Notes: generated from the letters alone by a model not told the origin. 64,000 nucleotides of DNA from Chlorocebus sabaeus (GCF_047675955.1 NC_132910.1:115427143-115491142); one strand, 5' to 3'; counted from the stretch's first letter, positions 1 through 10,525 are shown. Program-made: numbers and translations.

Positions 1-343
1 TCCTCAAGTGGGTCCCTGACCCCCAAGTAGCCTAACTGGGAGAAAACTCCCATTAGGGGCTGACTGACACCTCATACAGCTGGGTGACCCTCTGAGATAA
101 AGCTTCCAGAGAAAGGGTCAGACAGCAACATCTGCCGTTCTGCAATATTTGCTGTTCTGTAGCCTCTGCTGGTGATACCCAGGCAAACAGGGTCTCGAGT
201 GGACCGCCAGCAAACTCCAACAGACCTACAGCTGAGGGTCCTGACCACTAAAAGGAAAACTAACAAATAGAAAGGACATCCACACCACAACCCCATCTGT
301 ACGTCACCATCATCAAACACCAAAGGTAGATAAAACCAAAAAG

Positions 344-1362
344 ATGGGGACAAACCAGAGCAGAAAAGCTGAAAATTCTAAAAATCAGAGTGCCTCTTCC
401 TCTCCAAAGGAACGCAGCTCCTAGCCAGCAATGGAACAAAGCTGGACGAGAATGACTTTGATGAGTTGAGAGAAGAAGGCTTCAGATGATCGGTAATAAC
501 AAACTTCTCTGAGCTAAAGGAGGATGTTCAAACCCATCGCAAAGAAGCTGAAAACCTTGAAAAAGGATTAGACAAATGGCTAACTAGAAAAAACAGTTTA
601 CAAAAGTCCTTAAACGACCTGATGGAGCTGAAAACCATGGCACGAGAACTACGTGACACATGTACAAGCTTCAGTAGCTGATTTGATCAAGTGGAAGAAA
701 GTGTATCAGTGATTGAAGATCAACTGAATGAAATGAAGCGAGAAGTTTAGACAAAAAAGAGTAAAAAGAAGTGAACAAAGACTCCAAGAAATATGGGACT
801 ATGTGAAAAGACCAAATCTACGTCTGATTGGGGTGCCTGAAAATGACAGGGAGAATGGAACCAAGTTGGAAAACACTCTGCAGGATATTATCCAGGAGAG
901 CTTCCCCAACCTAGCAAGGCAGGCCAACATTCAAATTCAGGAAATACGGAGAACACCACAAAGATACTCCTCAAGAAGAGCAACTCCAAGACACATAATT
1001 GTCAGATTCACCAAAGTTGAAATGAAGGAAAAAATCTTAAGGGCAGCCAGAGAGAAAGGTCGGGTTACCCACAAAGGGAAGCCCATCAGACTAACAGCAG
1101 ATCTCTCAGCAGAAACTCTACAAGCCAGAAGAGAGTAGGGGCCAATATTCAACATTCTTAAACAAAAGAATTTTCAACCCAGAATTTCATATCCAGCCAA
1201 ACAAAGCTTCATAAGTGAAGGAGAAATAAAATCCTTTACAGACAAACAAATGCTGAGAGATTCTGTCACCACCAGGCCTGCTTACAAGAGCTCCTAAAGG
1301 AAACACTAAACATGGAAACGAACAATTGATACCAGCCACTGCAAAAACATGCCAAATTGTAA
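344..1362 (+). pseudogene. L1 ORF1 (ORF1p RNA-binding chaperone) remnant
   Basis: ORF1p is a trimeric RNA-binding protein that coats L1 RNA in the cytoplasm. The start codon at 344 sits in the usual L1 context just after the 5' UTR, and the family stop is at 1360-1362, so the length matches the normal 338 codons or so. The frame is dead: a TAG at 422-424 replaces a serine codon (codon 27), further stops and frame changes follow in the coiled-coil part, and a TAG at 1136-1138 replaces the conserved tryptophan codon after the RRE residues. The longest readable stretch (803-1138) covers the RNA-recognition and start of the C-terminal domain, with the LRLIGVPE and ATPRHIIVRF motifs intact. Confidence 0.92.
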
Positions 1363-1425
1363 AGACCATCAATGCCAGGAAGAAACTGCATCAACTAATG
1401 AACAAAATAACCAGCTAACATCATA

Positions 1426-2383
1426 ATGACAGATCAAATTCACACATAATAATATTAACTTTAAATGTTAATGGGCTAAATGCTCCAATTAAAAGACACG
1501 GACATGGATAATTTCCTGGACACATACCCGCTCCCAAGACTAAACCAGGAGGAAGTTGAATCCCTGAAGAGAACAATAACAGGCTCTGAAATTGAGGCAA
1601 TAATAATAGCCTACCAACCAAAAAAAGTCCAGGACTAGACAGATTCACAGCCAAATTCTACCAGAGGTACAAAGAGGAGCTGGTACCATTCCTTCTGAAA
1701 CTATTCCAATCAATAGAAACAGTGAGAATCCTCCCTAACTCATTTTATGAGGCCAGCATCATCCTGATACCAAAGCCTGGCAGAGACACAACAAGAAAAG
1801 AGAATTTTAGACCAATATCCCTGATGAACATTGATGCAAAAATCCTCAATAAAATACTGACAAACCAACTCCATCAGAACATCAAAAACCTTATCCACCA
1901 TGATCAAGTGGGCTTCATCCCTAGGATGCAAAGCTGTTTCAACATATGCAAATCAATAAACGTAATCCATCACATAAACAGAACCAAGGACAAAAACCAC
2001 CTGATTATCTCAATAGATGTAGAAAAGGCCTTCGACAAAATTCAATAGTCCTTCATGCTAAAAACTCTCAATAAACTAGGCATTGATGGGATGTATCTCA
2101 AAATAATAAGAGCTATCTATGATAAACCCACAGCCAATATCATATTGAATGGGCAAAAACAGGAAGCATTCCCTTTGAAAACTGGCACAAGACAGGGATG
2201 CCCTCTCTCACCACTCCTACTCAACATAGTGTTGGAAGTTCTGGCCAGATCTCATCCAAAGGACAGGATGAGTTCATGTCCTTTGTAGAGACATGGATGA
2301 AGCTGGAAACCATCATTCTGAGCAAACTATCACAAGGACAGAAAACTAAACACCGCATGTTCTCACTTATAGGTGGAAATTGA
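1426..2383 (+). pseudogene. L1 ORF2 (endonuclease/reverse transcriptase) remnant
   Basis: ORF2p nicks DNA and reverse-transcribes L1 RNA. Here only the first codons, part of RT and the extreme C-terminus remain. The RT part shows the LIPKPG, RPISLMN, DVEKAFD and GTRQGCPLSPLL motifs (about 1730-2225), but the catalytic FADD block and everything up to the C-terminal tail is deleted at about 2250. The start has lost one base (ATGACAGATC against the family ATGACAGGATC), shifting frame. A TAG at 2046-2048 interrupts RT. The endonuclease domain is absent. The frame closes at the family stop at 2381-2383. Confidence 0.9.
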
Positions 2384-2616
2384 ACAACAAGAACACTTGG
2401 ACACAGGGTGGGGAACATCATACACCGGGGCCTGTGGTGGGGTGGGAGGAGGGATAGCATTAGGAGATATGCCTAATGTAAATGATGAGTTAACGGGTGC
2501 AGCACACCAATGTGGCACATGTATACATATGTAACAAACCTGCACATTGTGCACATGTACCCTAGAACTTGAAGTATAATTAAAAAAAAGAAAAAAAATA
2601 CAAAAATTTTAAAAAC

Positions 2617-2880
2617 GAAAGAAACAAACTTGCTCAAAACCGCACAACTACATGGAAACTGAACAACCTGCTCCTGAGTGACTATTGGATAAATAATGAA
2701 ATTAAGACAGAAATAAAGATGTTCTTTGAAACCAATGAGAACAAAGACACAATGTACCAGAATCTCTGGGACACATTTAAAGCAGTGTGTAGAGGGAAAT
2801 TTATAGTACTAAATGCCCACAAGAGAAAGCAGGAAAGATCTAAAGTTGACACCCTAACGTCACAATTAAAAGAAGTAGAG
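2617..2880 (+). mobile_element. L1 ORF2 fragment (endonuclease-RT linker), sense
   Basis: Translation shows the LNNLL, FFETNENKDT, CRGKFI and LTSQLKE blocks that lie between the endonuclease and RT domains of primate L1 ORF2. The piece sits downstream of the previous element's A-rich tail, in the same orientation, with no 3' UTR of its own. It represents part of the sequence missing from the L1 just upstream, so it is either an independent truncated copy or a displaced piece of the same one. Confidence 0.85.
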
Positions 2881-2953
2881 GCTGCTCTTTTCTTCCAATC
2901 CCATAGAATCTGCAGGTCAGGCTCCTCCTCAAACCATACTGCTGCTTCACAGC

Positions 2954-3010
2954 CTTCTTTCTCTTTCTCTTTCTCTTTCTCTTTCTTTTCTTTTCTTTTT
3001 TCTTTATCTT

Positions 3011-3060
<50 letters not shown>
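2954..3060. repeat. (TTTCTC)n / (CT)n microsatellite
   Basis: A pure pyrimidine tract that starts as TTTCTC units, passes through TTTTC/TTTC interruptions and ends in about 20 uninterrupted CT dinucleotides. Tracts like this are usually length-polymorphic and can form triplex (H-DNA). Confidence 0.97.
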
Positions 3061-3064
<4 letters not shown>

Positions 3065-3513
3065 CCTGATTCTTTCGAGGCCCAACCTATTGATCTGCCC
3101 TCTACCACTTTTCTTTGCTGTCATCAACCAAACTCCAGGTCACTCCCAAATTCATTTAAGACTTTGCACCTTTTGGTTCCAAGTATCTCCATTGTCCTAA
3201 GTGACCAAAATATTTGAGTGCATGATTTGTTCAATGAGCTGACTTCTTCTAAGTTCCTTGACAAAATGACCTTCTTCACCCCACATCAGCAATCCACTCC
3301 CAAGACCACATCAGGCTCACTATTGGAGTCTGAAGTAAAACCTCTAGTGATTCCTCCGTAATCATAACCTCCTATACTTCCTCTCCATCAGCTTCTGCCT
3401 CCATTCTTTAATCATATTGGATTATTCTTCTATTCTACAGTCCCTGGTACATTCTCTTTTCTGTCCTCACTCTCATCTGCTCTGAACTAAATTCCATAGC
3501 TCTTGGCAATGCC
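3065..3513 (+). mobile_element. Probable old L2 LINE ORF segment, sense
   Basis: Pyrimidine-rich and decayed. Phrases such as 'gtgaccaaaatatttgagtgcatgatttg' shortened and 'ccttcttcaccccacatcagc' resemble my memory of the L2 coding region, and better-preserved L2 follows downstream in the same orientation. The assignment is tentative. Confidence 0.45.
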
Positions 3514-3514
3514 C

Positions 3515-3622
3515 TGGTCCTGGTTACACGGGTGTCTTCAGTTTGTAAAAATTCATCGAGTTGTAATTCCATGAGATGTGTGCATTTCTGTTTGTATTGT
3601 ATACTTCAATAAATTTTTCTTT
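3515..3622 (+). mobile_element. L1M-type 3' end, sense
   Basis: The segment runs from GGTTACACGGGTGTCTTCAG through AAAATTCATCGAG to TATACTTCAATAAA. This is the typical terminal 3' UTR of old mammalian L1M subfamilies, including the closing polyadenylation-like AATAAA. It is strongly 5'-truncated (about 105 bp). Confidence 0.75.
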
Positions 3623-3639
3623 TAACTCCAAAGCCCGTC

Positions 3640-4100
3640 TTTCTTGCCAAACGTCCCATCTTCCATGTTCTTCTATCCTTTTCATGTGTAAAACCTCATC
3701 TCTGTTTGAATCCAGCTTTCTGCCTTCCCTATATCTGTTCCCAGGCTGTTCAGCACCACTGGGAAGGAATCGCAAGAAAATATAGAGAGATGTCACTGGA
3801 AATCTATCATTTCTCACATCTCTGCCTCCAAATCCAAAACACACCAGCATATTTTCTTCTTTCATTAGTTTCAATGAAGGGCAAGTCACCTCCTTACCAG
3901 GATGAACCCCTTCCTCTGTGCTCAGATCCCATCCCCACCTGCCTCCTTAGGGAGCTCAGGTCACTGTACTTTTTCTTTCCACCCTCTATCTTTGACCTCT
4001 ATTGAATCTCACTGGATCCTCCTCATTAGCATGCAGGCTGGTCCTAGTCTCTTCTAGCTTATTTCATAAAAGATCCCTTTGTCCATGTCATTCTCACTCA
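3640..4100 (+). mobile_element. Probable L2 LINE ORF segment, sense
   Basis: The block around 3895-3960 (GATCCCATCCCCACCTGCCT context) and the 'cactggatcctcctcattagc' part at about 4010 resemble the L2 reverse-transcriptase upstream region. It is in the same orientation as the clearer L2 at 4745-5960 and probably belongs to the same copy. Confidence 0.5.
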
Positions 4101-4102
4101 AT

Positions 4103-4240
4103 AATTCATTCGTTCAACAAATATTTACTGAGCAACTATGATGTACCAGACACCAGTGACCAAAACAGACAAAACCCTATCCTCATAGAGCTTATGTCTT
4201 AAAAAGGGCAGACATATGGCTTGACTAAAATAAGCAAACA
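4103..4240 (-). mobile_element. L2 3' end, antisense (left part)
   Basis: It begins with the reversed L2 terminus (ATTCATTCGTTCAACAAATA, then TTTACTGAGCAACTATGATG) and continues with CATAGAGCTTATGTCTTA. It is interrupted by the Alu at 4241 and resumes at about 4535. Confidence 0.8.
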
Positions 4241-4531
4241 GGTCAGGTGCGATGCCTCAAACCTGTAGTCCCAGCACTTTGGGAGGCCAAGGCGGGCAGA
4301 TCCACTTGAGGTCAGAAGTTTGAGACCAGCCTGGCCAACATGGTGAAACCCTGTCTCTACCAAAAATATAAAAATTTACCCAGGTATGGTAGTGCGTACC
4401 TGTAATCCCAGCTACTTGGAAGCTGAGGCAGGGGAATCTCTTGAACCTGGGAGGCAGAGGTTGTGGTTAGCTAAGATTGTGCCACTGAATTCCAGCCTGG
4501 GTGACAGAGCGAGACTCGTCTCAAAAAAAAA
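4241..4531 (+). mobile_element. Alu SINE (old, J/S-like), sense
   Basis: A full-length dimeric Alu with the left-arm core CCAGCACTTTGGGAGGCC, the right arm and a short A tail of 9. Many CpG positions have decayed. It sits inside the antisense L2. Confidence 0.96.
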
Positions 4532-4534
4532 GCC

Positions 4535-4742
4535 AAAAATCGCATGGACTGGCAGATAATAATATTGTGTTTAAAAATTAAGTAGCAGTAGGAGAAAAGG
4601 AATGGTATGAGAGAGCACAGTTTTAAATGGAGTGTTCCAGGAAGGTCCATTGAGAAATAACTGAGCAAAGCTCTGAAAGTTGTGAGGAGTGAGCCACATG
4701 GAGACCCAGGAGAAGAGCATTCCAGAAAGAGGAACTTCCTCT
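4535..4742 (-). mobile_element. L2 3' region, antisense (right part)
   Basis: Continuation of the L2 piece split by the Alu. 'GGAAGGTCCATTGAGAAATA' and 'AGAAGAGCATTCCAGAAAGA' are the reversed L2 phrases that encode the conserved FHPWNALP-like C-terminal part. Confidence 0.75.
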
Positions 4743-4744
4743 TT

Positions 4745-4887
4745 ATTCTTTATGTTCTTTCTTCCATTATCATGGTTTACATATTACCTAAATGCTGATA
4801 CTTTAAAATATATATCTGACTTCTCTTCTGAGCTCCAGATCTACATCTCTGCTGCCAACCTCCCATCTCAATTTGGATGTCCTCTCC
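4745..4887 (+). mobile_element. L2 LINE ORF segment, sense (left of MLT1)
   Basis: 'AAATGCTGATACTT', 'CTTCTGAGCTCCAGATCTAC' and 'CAATTTGGATGTC' match the L2 RT region that contains the catalytic Y-ADD block and the text after it. The copy is split by the MLT1 LTR at 4888. Confidence 0.75.
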
Positions 4888-5337
4888 TGTATTGGTGTCC
4901 TGTCACTTTCATAACAATTTACCACAAAACAAGTGGCTTAAAGCAACAAAAATGTATTCTTTCACAGTTCTGGAAGCCAAAAGTCCAAAATTAAAAGTTT
5001 GTCAGGCTGCACTCTCTCTCGAGCTCAGCAGAAAATCCATTCTTTGCCTTTTCTAGTTTCTGGTGACTCCGGGTATTCCTTGGCTTGTGTCTGTGTAACT
5101 TCAGTCTCTGCCTCCATCCGCATATCACCTTCTCCTCTGTTTCTGTGTCTTCTCCTCTTCCATCCTTTTATAAGTCATTGGATTTAGGGCCTGCAGAGAT
5201 CATCCAGGCTTTTGGCTTCTCGAGATCCCGAAGTTAATTACATCTGCAAAGACCCTTTCTCCAAATGAGGTCACATTCACAGATTCTAGGGATTAGGATG
5301 TGGATGTACCTTTTGCAGGGCCAACATTCAACTCACA
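4888..5337 (-). mobile_element. MLT1-type MaLR solo LTR, antisense
   Basis: A complete LTR read from its 3' end: TGTATTGG..., ACCACAAAACAAGTGGCTTA, TCACAGTTCTGGAAGCC, then AAAGACCCTTTCTCCAAATG and a terminal ...ACTCACA. The flanking five bases are TCTCC (4883-4887) and TATCC (5338-5342), a 4/5 match to the 5-bp target duplication expected for ERVL-MaLR. L2 sequence resumes on the far side. Confidence 0.88.
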
Positions 5338-5342
5338 TATCC

Positions 5343-5960
5343 TTAAAATTTGTTACCATGTTTAAATATGAACACTGGATCCCCGCCCCGAGCCTCCCCT
5401 GCTTGCAATCTTCTTCTCCTTCAGTGCTCTCTCAGCAAATGGCTCTACCAGTTTCAGATGCTTATGCTAGCCACCTGTCATTTATGATGTCTCTCTTTCT
5501 CTACTGCCTCACTTCCAGTAACCTCTCTCCTTCTCCCCTTCCTTCCCTCCCCTGCTTCACTGCGGCTATCCTATCCTAGATCACCATTTTCTCACTAAAG
5601 CATTCTATCTAGTCTTCTTGCTTCCAACTTTGCTGCTATTCCAAATCGTCCTCCACAGTTCCAAGCCGGCGAGATCCTGCTAATATATGATTTAGTGGCT
5701 TTTGCAGGATACATTCCTGCAGATGACTCATGAGACCCCACTCCCACGCCCTCCCCGCAGGGATCTGGAGACATCTACTTTCCCAGGCTCAATGCACAGC
5801 CCTCCCTTCTGCCCATAGCTTTCAATTCCTCAAACCTGCCATTCCTAATATAACACCTTTGGCCCTTCATTTGTACCAATCTCTCCAACAGAAACACTCT
5901 TTCCAGCCTTTTTTCCAAAATCATTTCCTACTCATGTTTAGACTTCTCCTTCCGAAAAAC
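5343..5960 (+). mobile_element. L2 LINE ORF segment, sense (right of MLT1)
   Basis: It resumes the L2 interrupted by the MLT1. 'CTCTCAGCAAATGGCTCTAC' matches the L2 'cagtaaatggcac' block, and 'CTTCTTGCTTCCAACTTTGC' with 'CCACAGTTCCAAGCCGGCGA' match the later L2 region before its 3' UTR. It ends where an antisense L1 begins. Confidence 0.7.
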
Positions 5961-5962
5961 TG

Positions 5963-6738
5963 ATTATTTTCAATTCCACATGTAAGTGAAGTCATGCAGT
6001 ATTTGTCTTTCTGCATCTTGTTTATTTTACTTAGCATAATGTCTCCCTGATCATATATATACACATATATATATGTGCCCACATATTTGTTTCCATATCT
6101 TGGTTATTGTGAATAATGCTGCAATGAACATAGGAATGCACACATTTCTTCAAGATCCTGATTTTCTTTGGATATATACCCAGAATTGGAATTTCTAGAT
6201 CATAAGGTAGTTCTAGTTTAAATTTTTTGAGAAAACTTCATAATGTTTTCCATAAAAATTTTATCAGTTTAAATTCCCATCAATAATGTATAAGGGTTCC
6301 CTTTTTTCTACACTCTTGCTAATGCTTAGTATGTCTTTTGTTTTTTTACAATAGCCATCCTAACAGATGTGAGGTTATATCTTATATGGTTTTGATTTGC
6401 ATTTTCCTGATAATTGGTGATGTTGAGCACCTTTTCATATGCCTGTTGGCCATTTGTATGTCTTCTTTGAAAAAATGTCTACTCAGATCTTTTACCCATT
6501 TTTTAATTGGGTTTTTTTTCTATTGAGTTGTATAAGTTTCTTATATATTTTGGATATTAACCTTTTGTCTGATATATGGTTTGCAAATATTGCCTTCTAT
6601 TCTGCAGGCTGCCTTTTCACTCTATAGATTGTTACCTTTGCTGTGCTAAAGATTTTTAGTTTGACGCAATCTCATTTGTCTACTTTTGCTTATCTTGCCT
6701 GTGCTTTTGGTCTCATATTCAAAAAAAAAAAAAAAAAA
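5963..6738 (-). mobile_element. L1 ORF2 3' region, antisense
   Basis: Reversed L1 C-terminal ORF2 text: TCTTGGTTATTGTGAATAAT, GGATATATACCCAGAATTGG, ATTTGCATTTTCCTGATAAT and CTTATATATTTTGGATATTA. It lacks the L1 3' UTR. The A18 run at 6721-6738 lies where the family has only a short A run (after CATATTC), so it is an expansion within the element, not a retroposon tail. A (TA)n patch with a 16-bp palindrome lies at 6062-6077. Confidence 0.92.
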
Positions 6739-6957
6739 CACGATCATTTATTACATAAATGCAATATCCTTGGAGTGTTGCAACTCTTTATTTGTTCAAA
6801 ACTTCATATATCCAAATAAATCTTTTCTAGAAGCAGCACTGACATTCAATTTTAAAGCACATAATTCTTTTTTGTTGCCATGAATGGAAAACATCCATAT
6901 TGTGTCCCCTCAATGGGTTGTTAATGTAGAAAGGTCTACAAACTAATAGGCCTACCA
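6739..6957. other. No recognised feature
   Basis: AT-rich unique-looking sequence; nothing I can support. Confidence 0.6.
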
Positions 6958-7090
6958 CCTTCTTTTTACAAACAACGAAGACAGCCGAGAGGCAGAGTTA
7001 CTCGCCCCAGAGCACATAGTATTTTTCATTTCAGTGCTTGAACAAGATCTCTTGACTCTCAGTACAGTGGCCTCCCAGTCTGCCTAGCTG
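6958..7090 (-). mobile_element. Possible MIR SINE, antisense
   Basis: 'TTTTACAAACAACGAAGACA ... CAGAGTTACTCGCCCCAGAG ... TTGACTCTCAGTACAGTGG' follows the order of a reversed MIR core, but many positions differ. Confidence 0.5.
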
Positions 7091-7215
7091 CTTCTCATTT
7101 GAGAATGTGTAGGAAAAAATAGCCTACCAAAGAATTATGTTGCAAATTATGTAACTATTTTTGGATCATTACAAATTTTTCTCATAAAATATAAGCAGTA
7201 AGGAAAACTAGTATA

Positions 7216-7480
7216 TAAAAAAAGAAAACTAGTATTTACTGAGCCCCATGTCTACAATCTTTCTTGGTGAATTTAGTGTACTCTTTCACTTAATTCTTAT
7301 AAGAATCCTGTAAGTCAAATATTATTACTCCCATATTACAGAAGAGGAACTAAGAACAGAAATTAAGAGAATATAGTAACTTCTCAAAGCAATACACATT
7401 GTAAACGACATAATTTCTATTAGAATCCAGCTCTGACTCAAAGCAAAATGTAATCCCTTTCCTCTAAACTAAAACAAAAC
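7216..7480 (-). mobile_element. MIR SINE, antisense
   Basis: Reversed MIR order: TTACTGAGCCCCATG, CTTAATTCTTATAAGAATCC, TATTATTACTCCCATATTAC, AGAGGAACTAAG, then AGAATCCAGCTCTGACTC. Good agreement along most of the roughly 260-bp SINE. Confidence 0.82.
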
Positions 7481-7532
7481 AAAATGTTTTTTAATGTCCA
7501 CAGCTACTGACAAACTCTTCTGCTGCACCGCT

Positions 7533-8198
7533 TGTTACCAGTGGCAGGTAGATATCTGAGTTACTGGCAGCATACCCCTACGGTCTGCAGTAACCTCAAT
7601 TCTTGCCTCCTCAGAAGAGAGAATGCAGCTGAGGAGCGTAGGGCAGAAAAGGAGACCGAGGCAAGCTCCAAAGCAGGAGTGGAAGCTTATCAAAAAGGCT
7701 TTAGAACAAGAAAGAAAGGAAAGAACACATAGAAGAGATCCAAGTGGGTGACTTGGAGAACAAGTGCGTTGTGTAACCGTGATCCTAGGACTTTATATGC
7801 TGCCATCTTACGCCCTTTTCCCATGATTCTTCCCTTAGGGTGGGCTGCCCACATATGCAGTGCCCTCCTTACCTTTAGGAAGTGAGCACGCGTGGTGTGT
7901 TTAGGAAGTTATATCCATGCCTATCTGAGGCTTTCGTCCCTCACCCAGCAACGTGACCCGGAAGGTCATACTCCATGATTTGTCTCTTAACACGCATGCC
8001 CAGGAAGTTGCTCCTCCTTGGTGCCTGCATTCAATTAACAGTTTAATGTTAACAGCTGTGGATCACCAGGAGCTTGTCTCTCCTTAGGTCCGGCTACTGG
8101 CAATGTGGTAATTGTCAAACCATCACCTGACATTCCTACCGGGTGGGGAAAAAGCGCCCTCTCCTGTCTCGCTCATGCCTGTCTACCTACCTGTAACA
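7533..8198 (-). mobile_element. Complete solo ERV LTR (class I-like), antisense
   Basis: A 666-bp unit with matching ends: it opens TGTTAC and closes GTAACA, so the ends are inverted as LTR termini should be. The flanks CGCT (7529-7532) and CACT (8199-8202) fit a 4-bp target duplication with one CpG-type change, which points to a class I gammaretrovirus-like ERV. Read on the minus strand, a TATA-like CATATAAAG lies at 7792-7800. There is no internal viral sequence, so it arose by LTR-LTR recombination. I do not recognise the family. Open frames within it (e.g. 7532-7732) are incidental. Confidence 0.75.
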
Positions 8199-8554
8199 CA
8201 CTCCCTGGTCCAAAAGCATAAGGCCTTTCTCCAAAAGACTTCTTTTATTCTTATACACAAGTAAAGTACAAGGACTTCCTGAATTGTTAAGTTTGCTAAA
8301 AGTTAATATTTATAAATTAAAGTGAATGCATTACTACAGTTTGCAGAGAGCTCTAATTCAGTGTTCTACTAAAGGTGAACTAGTACACCAAGCTCTGTCA
8401 TGCACGCCCACATAAAAACAGGGAGAATTCCGACCATTTTATGTTCTTGGTTTATTGGCACATCATTTGCGTAGTTTTTGTATGACCATGATACCTAGCT
8501 GCTGTTATTTTCACTTATAAACTCTTTATCATCTTTGGATGTTAGCAACAAAGG
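8199..8554. other. No recognised feature
   Basis: AT-rich unique-looking sequence. Confidence 0.6.
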
Positions 8555-8740
8555 CTAGAGTATTAGCTCTAGAGTCAGACGACCTTCTCCTGTGCCCCTG
8601 GCCAACTTGCTCAACATTTTTATTTCCCAGTTTCCTTACAGGGTTATTTCTCATAGAATTAAAAGAAGTACATATCAGGTACTTAGAGTAGTGGCTGGAA
8701 CATAATGGTTTCTTAATAAGTATTAGTTATTATTTCAACT
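8555..8740 (+). mobile_element. MIR SINE, sense
   Basis: 'TCTAGAGTCAGACGACC', 'GCCAACTTGCTCAACATTTT', 'CAGTTTCCTTACAGGGTTAT', 'AGTAGTGGCTGGAACATAAT' and 'AATAAGTATTAGTTATTATT' reproduce MIR in order. Confidence 0.86.
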
Positions 8741-10525
8741 TAGTTTTGTGAGACTATTTGGTTAAGTCAATAGTCTGTAGTAATGCATATTTGCATAAAT
8801 AGTTTGGTCTTTCATTGTCTACTAACTGGAATTTAAGACCTGTATTATCAATCATTCATTACATCACTGTTAAACAGATGATTTTATAATCCCCTTAAAA
8901 TTTGCTTGTACACTGATATTATCATAAATGTGGTCTATCTGTGAATTTGTACTATGTAATAATTTGTAACATATTACAAAATGGAATTCAATAAAACCCT
9001 TGTTGTTTTTGTTTTAGATAGAACTGTTTTTTTTAAATGTAAAGGCATAAACTTATTATCTCTTAAATATAAATAATAATGAATAATTTAAATATTTTGG
9101 TACAAAAAGGTTTTACCTAGTTCTATCCTGTTTTGTTTTTTAACATTTCTCTTTCTTTTGGAAAGTGGAAATCAGTGCTCTAGGCAAGCCATAAAGAATT
9201 TTGCCCCAATAAGTGAAGTAGAATCAAAAAAAATTGCAAACCAAAAAAAAAAAAATCTATCACATCAAACTTCCAAAATGATCATACTGTCATTCGGCCT
9301 TGTATCATAGGTATCTTCCCACATGCATCTTAACTCCTCAACAAGGTTCTATTCCCTGGAGGGCAGAACCCCTGCATGGATTGTGTTGATGGATGGCCTC
9401 TTGTGTCGTTGAGTGAAGAGTCTTGCATTTAGGAGATTCTCCATAAGAAGTAAGAAGGAGGATTGGAGCTACTCCTTGAGTATATCCTCTAATCACACTC
9501 CATTAGATATGAAAATGATTTCTTTCATGATTGGGCTTTGGTTGGAAAATTGCTGGAATCAAAACACCATTATAGACTTTTAGATATACTACGTGTTTGA
9601 ACTATTTCTGATAATAGCAGCAGCACTGGAAATTTAACTATGAATTTATAAATAGTCTTCCAACACCAGAACTTAATAAAACTCCTTAAATGACACAAGT
9701 CCAAAGTTAAAGGTTGCAGAAAAAATGAGAGTCTGACAGGTACTAATGCCCACAAAGGTGGACTAGCATCATAAGATGTCACTGCCTTTCACTATACCAA
9801 TAGCACACTCCACCACTGATTGGCAGGAGTTCTTCCATTACTGGGAATTGATTTAAGTCACTCGAGATCTTTATTTTGATGATGATTGACATCTAAAGTG
9901 CCTCTCTAGCAAAAAGTTTTCCTACTCTGACATTCAAAAATTTATGTCACAAGCTTCAAGAAAATGTGCCAGATGGTGAGGACCCACAGAGAATTTAAGG
10001 CAACTAAGCTCATCCCTCCCCTTATTAAATAAGCATTCAAAATTTGGGAGGGAGGGAAACACCTGCCAAAGATCAAGTCTGCTTATTACATAAGCATAAG
10101 AAACAACTCTTTGACTTTCTTTTATACAAAACACAGTCACGTTTGATAAGGACAATCACATGAGAAACTGGGGAGGACCAAAGCTAGGTAATTGCTTCAG
10201 CTTTAAAAGAAAACAATGTACCATGAAGGAAGACTAGACAACACCACCTTTCACCCTGCTATTTCACGTCATTCCAATATGTAAGGGGTCACTCATTCTT
10301 CCAAAAATTAATGTGGCCTTTATCTGTATCTATATTGGAAGGGGACAGTGACAGAAAAGATAAGAGCATTGTATGGAAGAAATAATTCTTTTTGTACAAT
10401 ATGGAATTATGTGTTTCTGGACAAATGTTTGCTTGTTACAAATACCTGGATTTTTTTATTTGTTCTACATTCACAGAGCTATTACAATTGCCATTGAAAG
10501 AAGTTCAATTTAATTTGATATGTTC
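8741..10525. other. Mostly unrecognised AT-rich DNA
   Basis: No gene or confident repeat. 9280-9470 has a weak look of an old LINE (a 'ctggagggcagaacc' phrase) but I would not assign it. An A13 run lies at 9244. Small open frames (9570-9782, 9934-10155, minus strand) show no protein-family signature. Confidence 0.55.

Larger units (their letters stand above)
1..2590 (+). mobile_element. LINE-1 (L1PA/L1PB-type), internally deleted, sense
   Basis: This is an autonomous non-LTR retrotransposon remnant that enters from the left window edge. In order it shows the end of the 5' UTR (1-343), ORF1 (344-1362), the inter-ORF spacer, the start of ORF2 (ATG at 1426), an RT segment, the last part of ORF2, a primate-type 3' UTR with a G-rich stretch (about 2405-2455), and an A-rich tail at about 2580. 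Two large pieces of ORF2 are missing. At about 1500 the sequence jumps from the first tens of bases of ORF2 to the region just before RT, losing the endonuclease domain. At about 2250 it jumps from RT to the last part of ORF2. About 2.6 kb remains of an element normally near 6 kb. It cannot move by itself. Confidence 0.93.

Noticed and set aside
1722..2288. RT-like frames as a possible functional or domesticated reverse transcriptase
   Set aside because: An in-frame stop separates them, and the catalytic FADD block and the whole endonuclease are deleted.
6721..6738. A18 run as a poly(A) tail of a retrocopy
   Set aside because: The run lies inside an antisense L1 at a place where the family has a short A run, and the sequence before it is reversed L1.
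7532..7732. A 66-codon plus-strand frame ending in a basic tail
   Set aside because: It lies wholly inside the antisense solo LTR.
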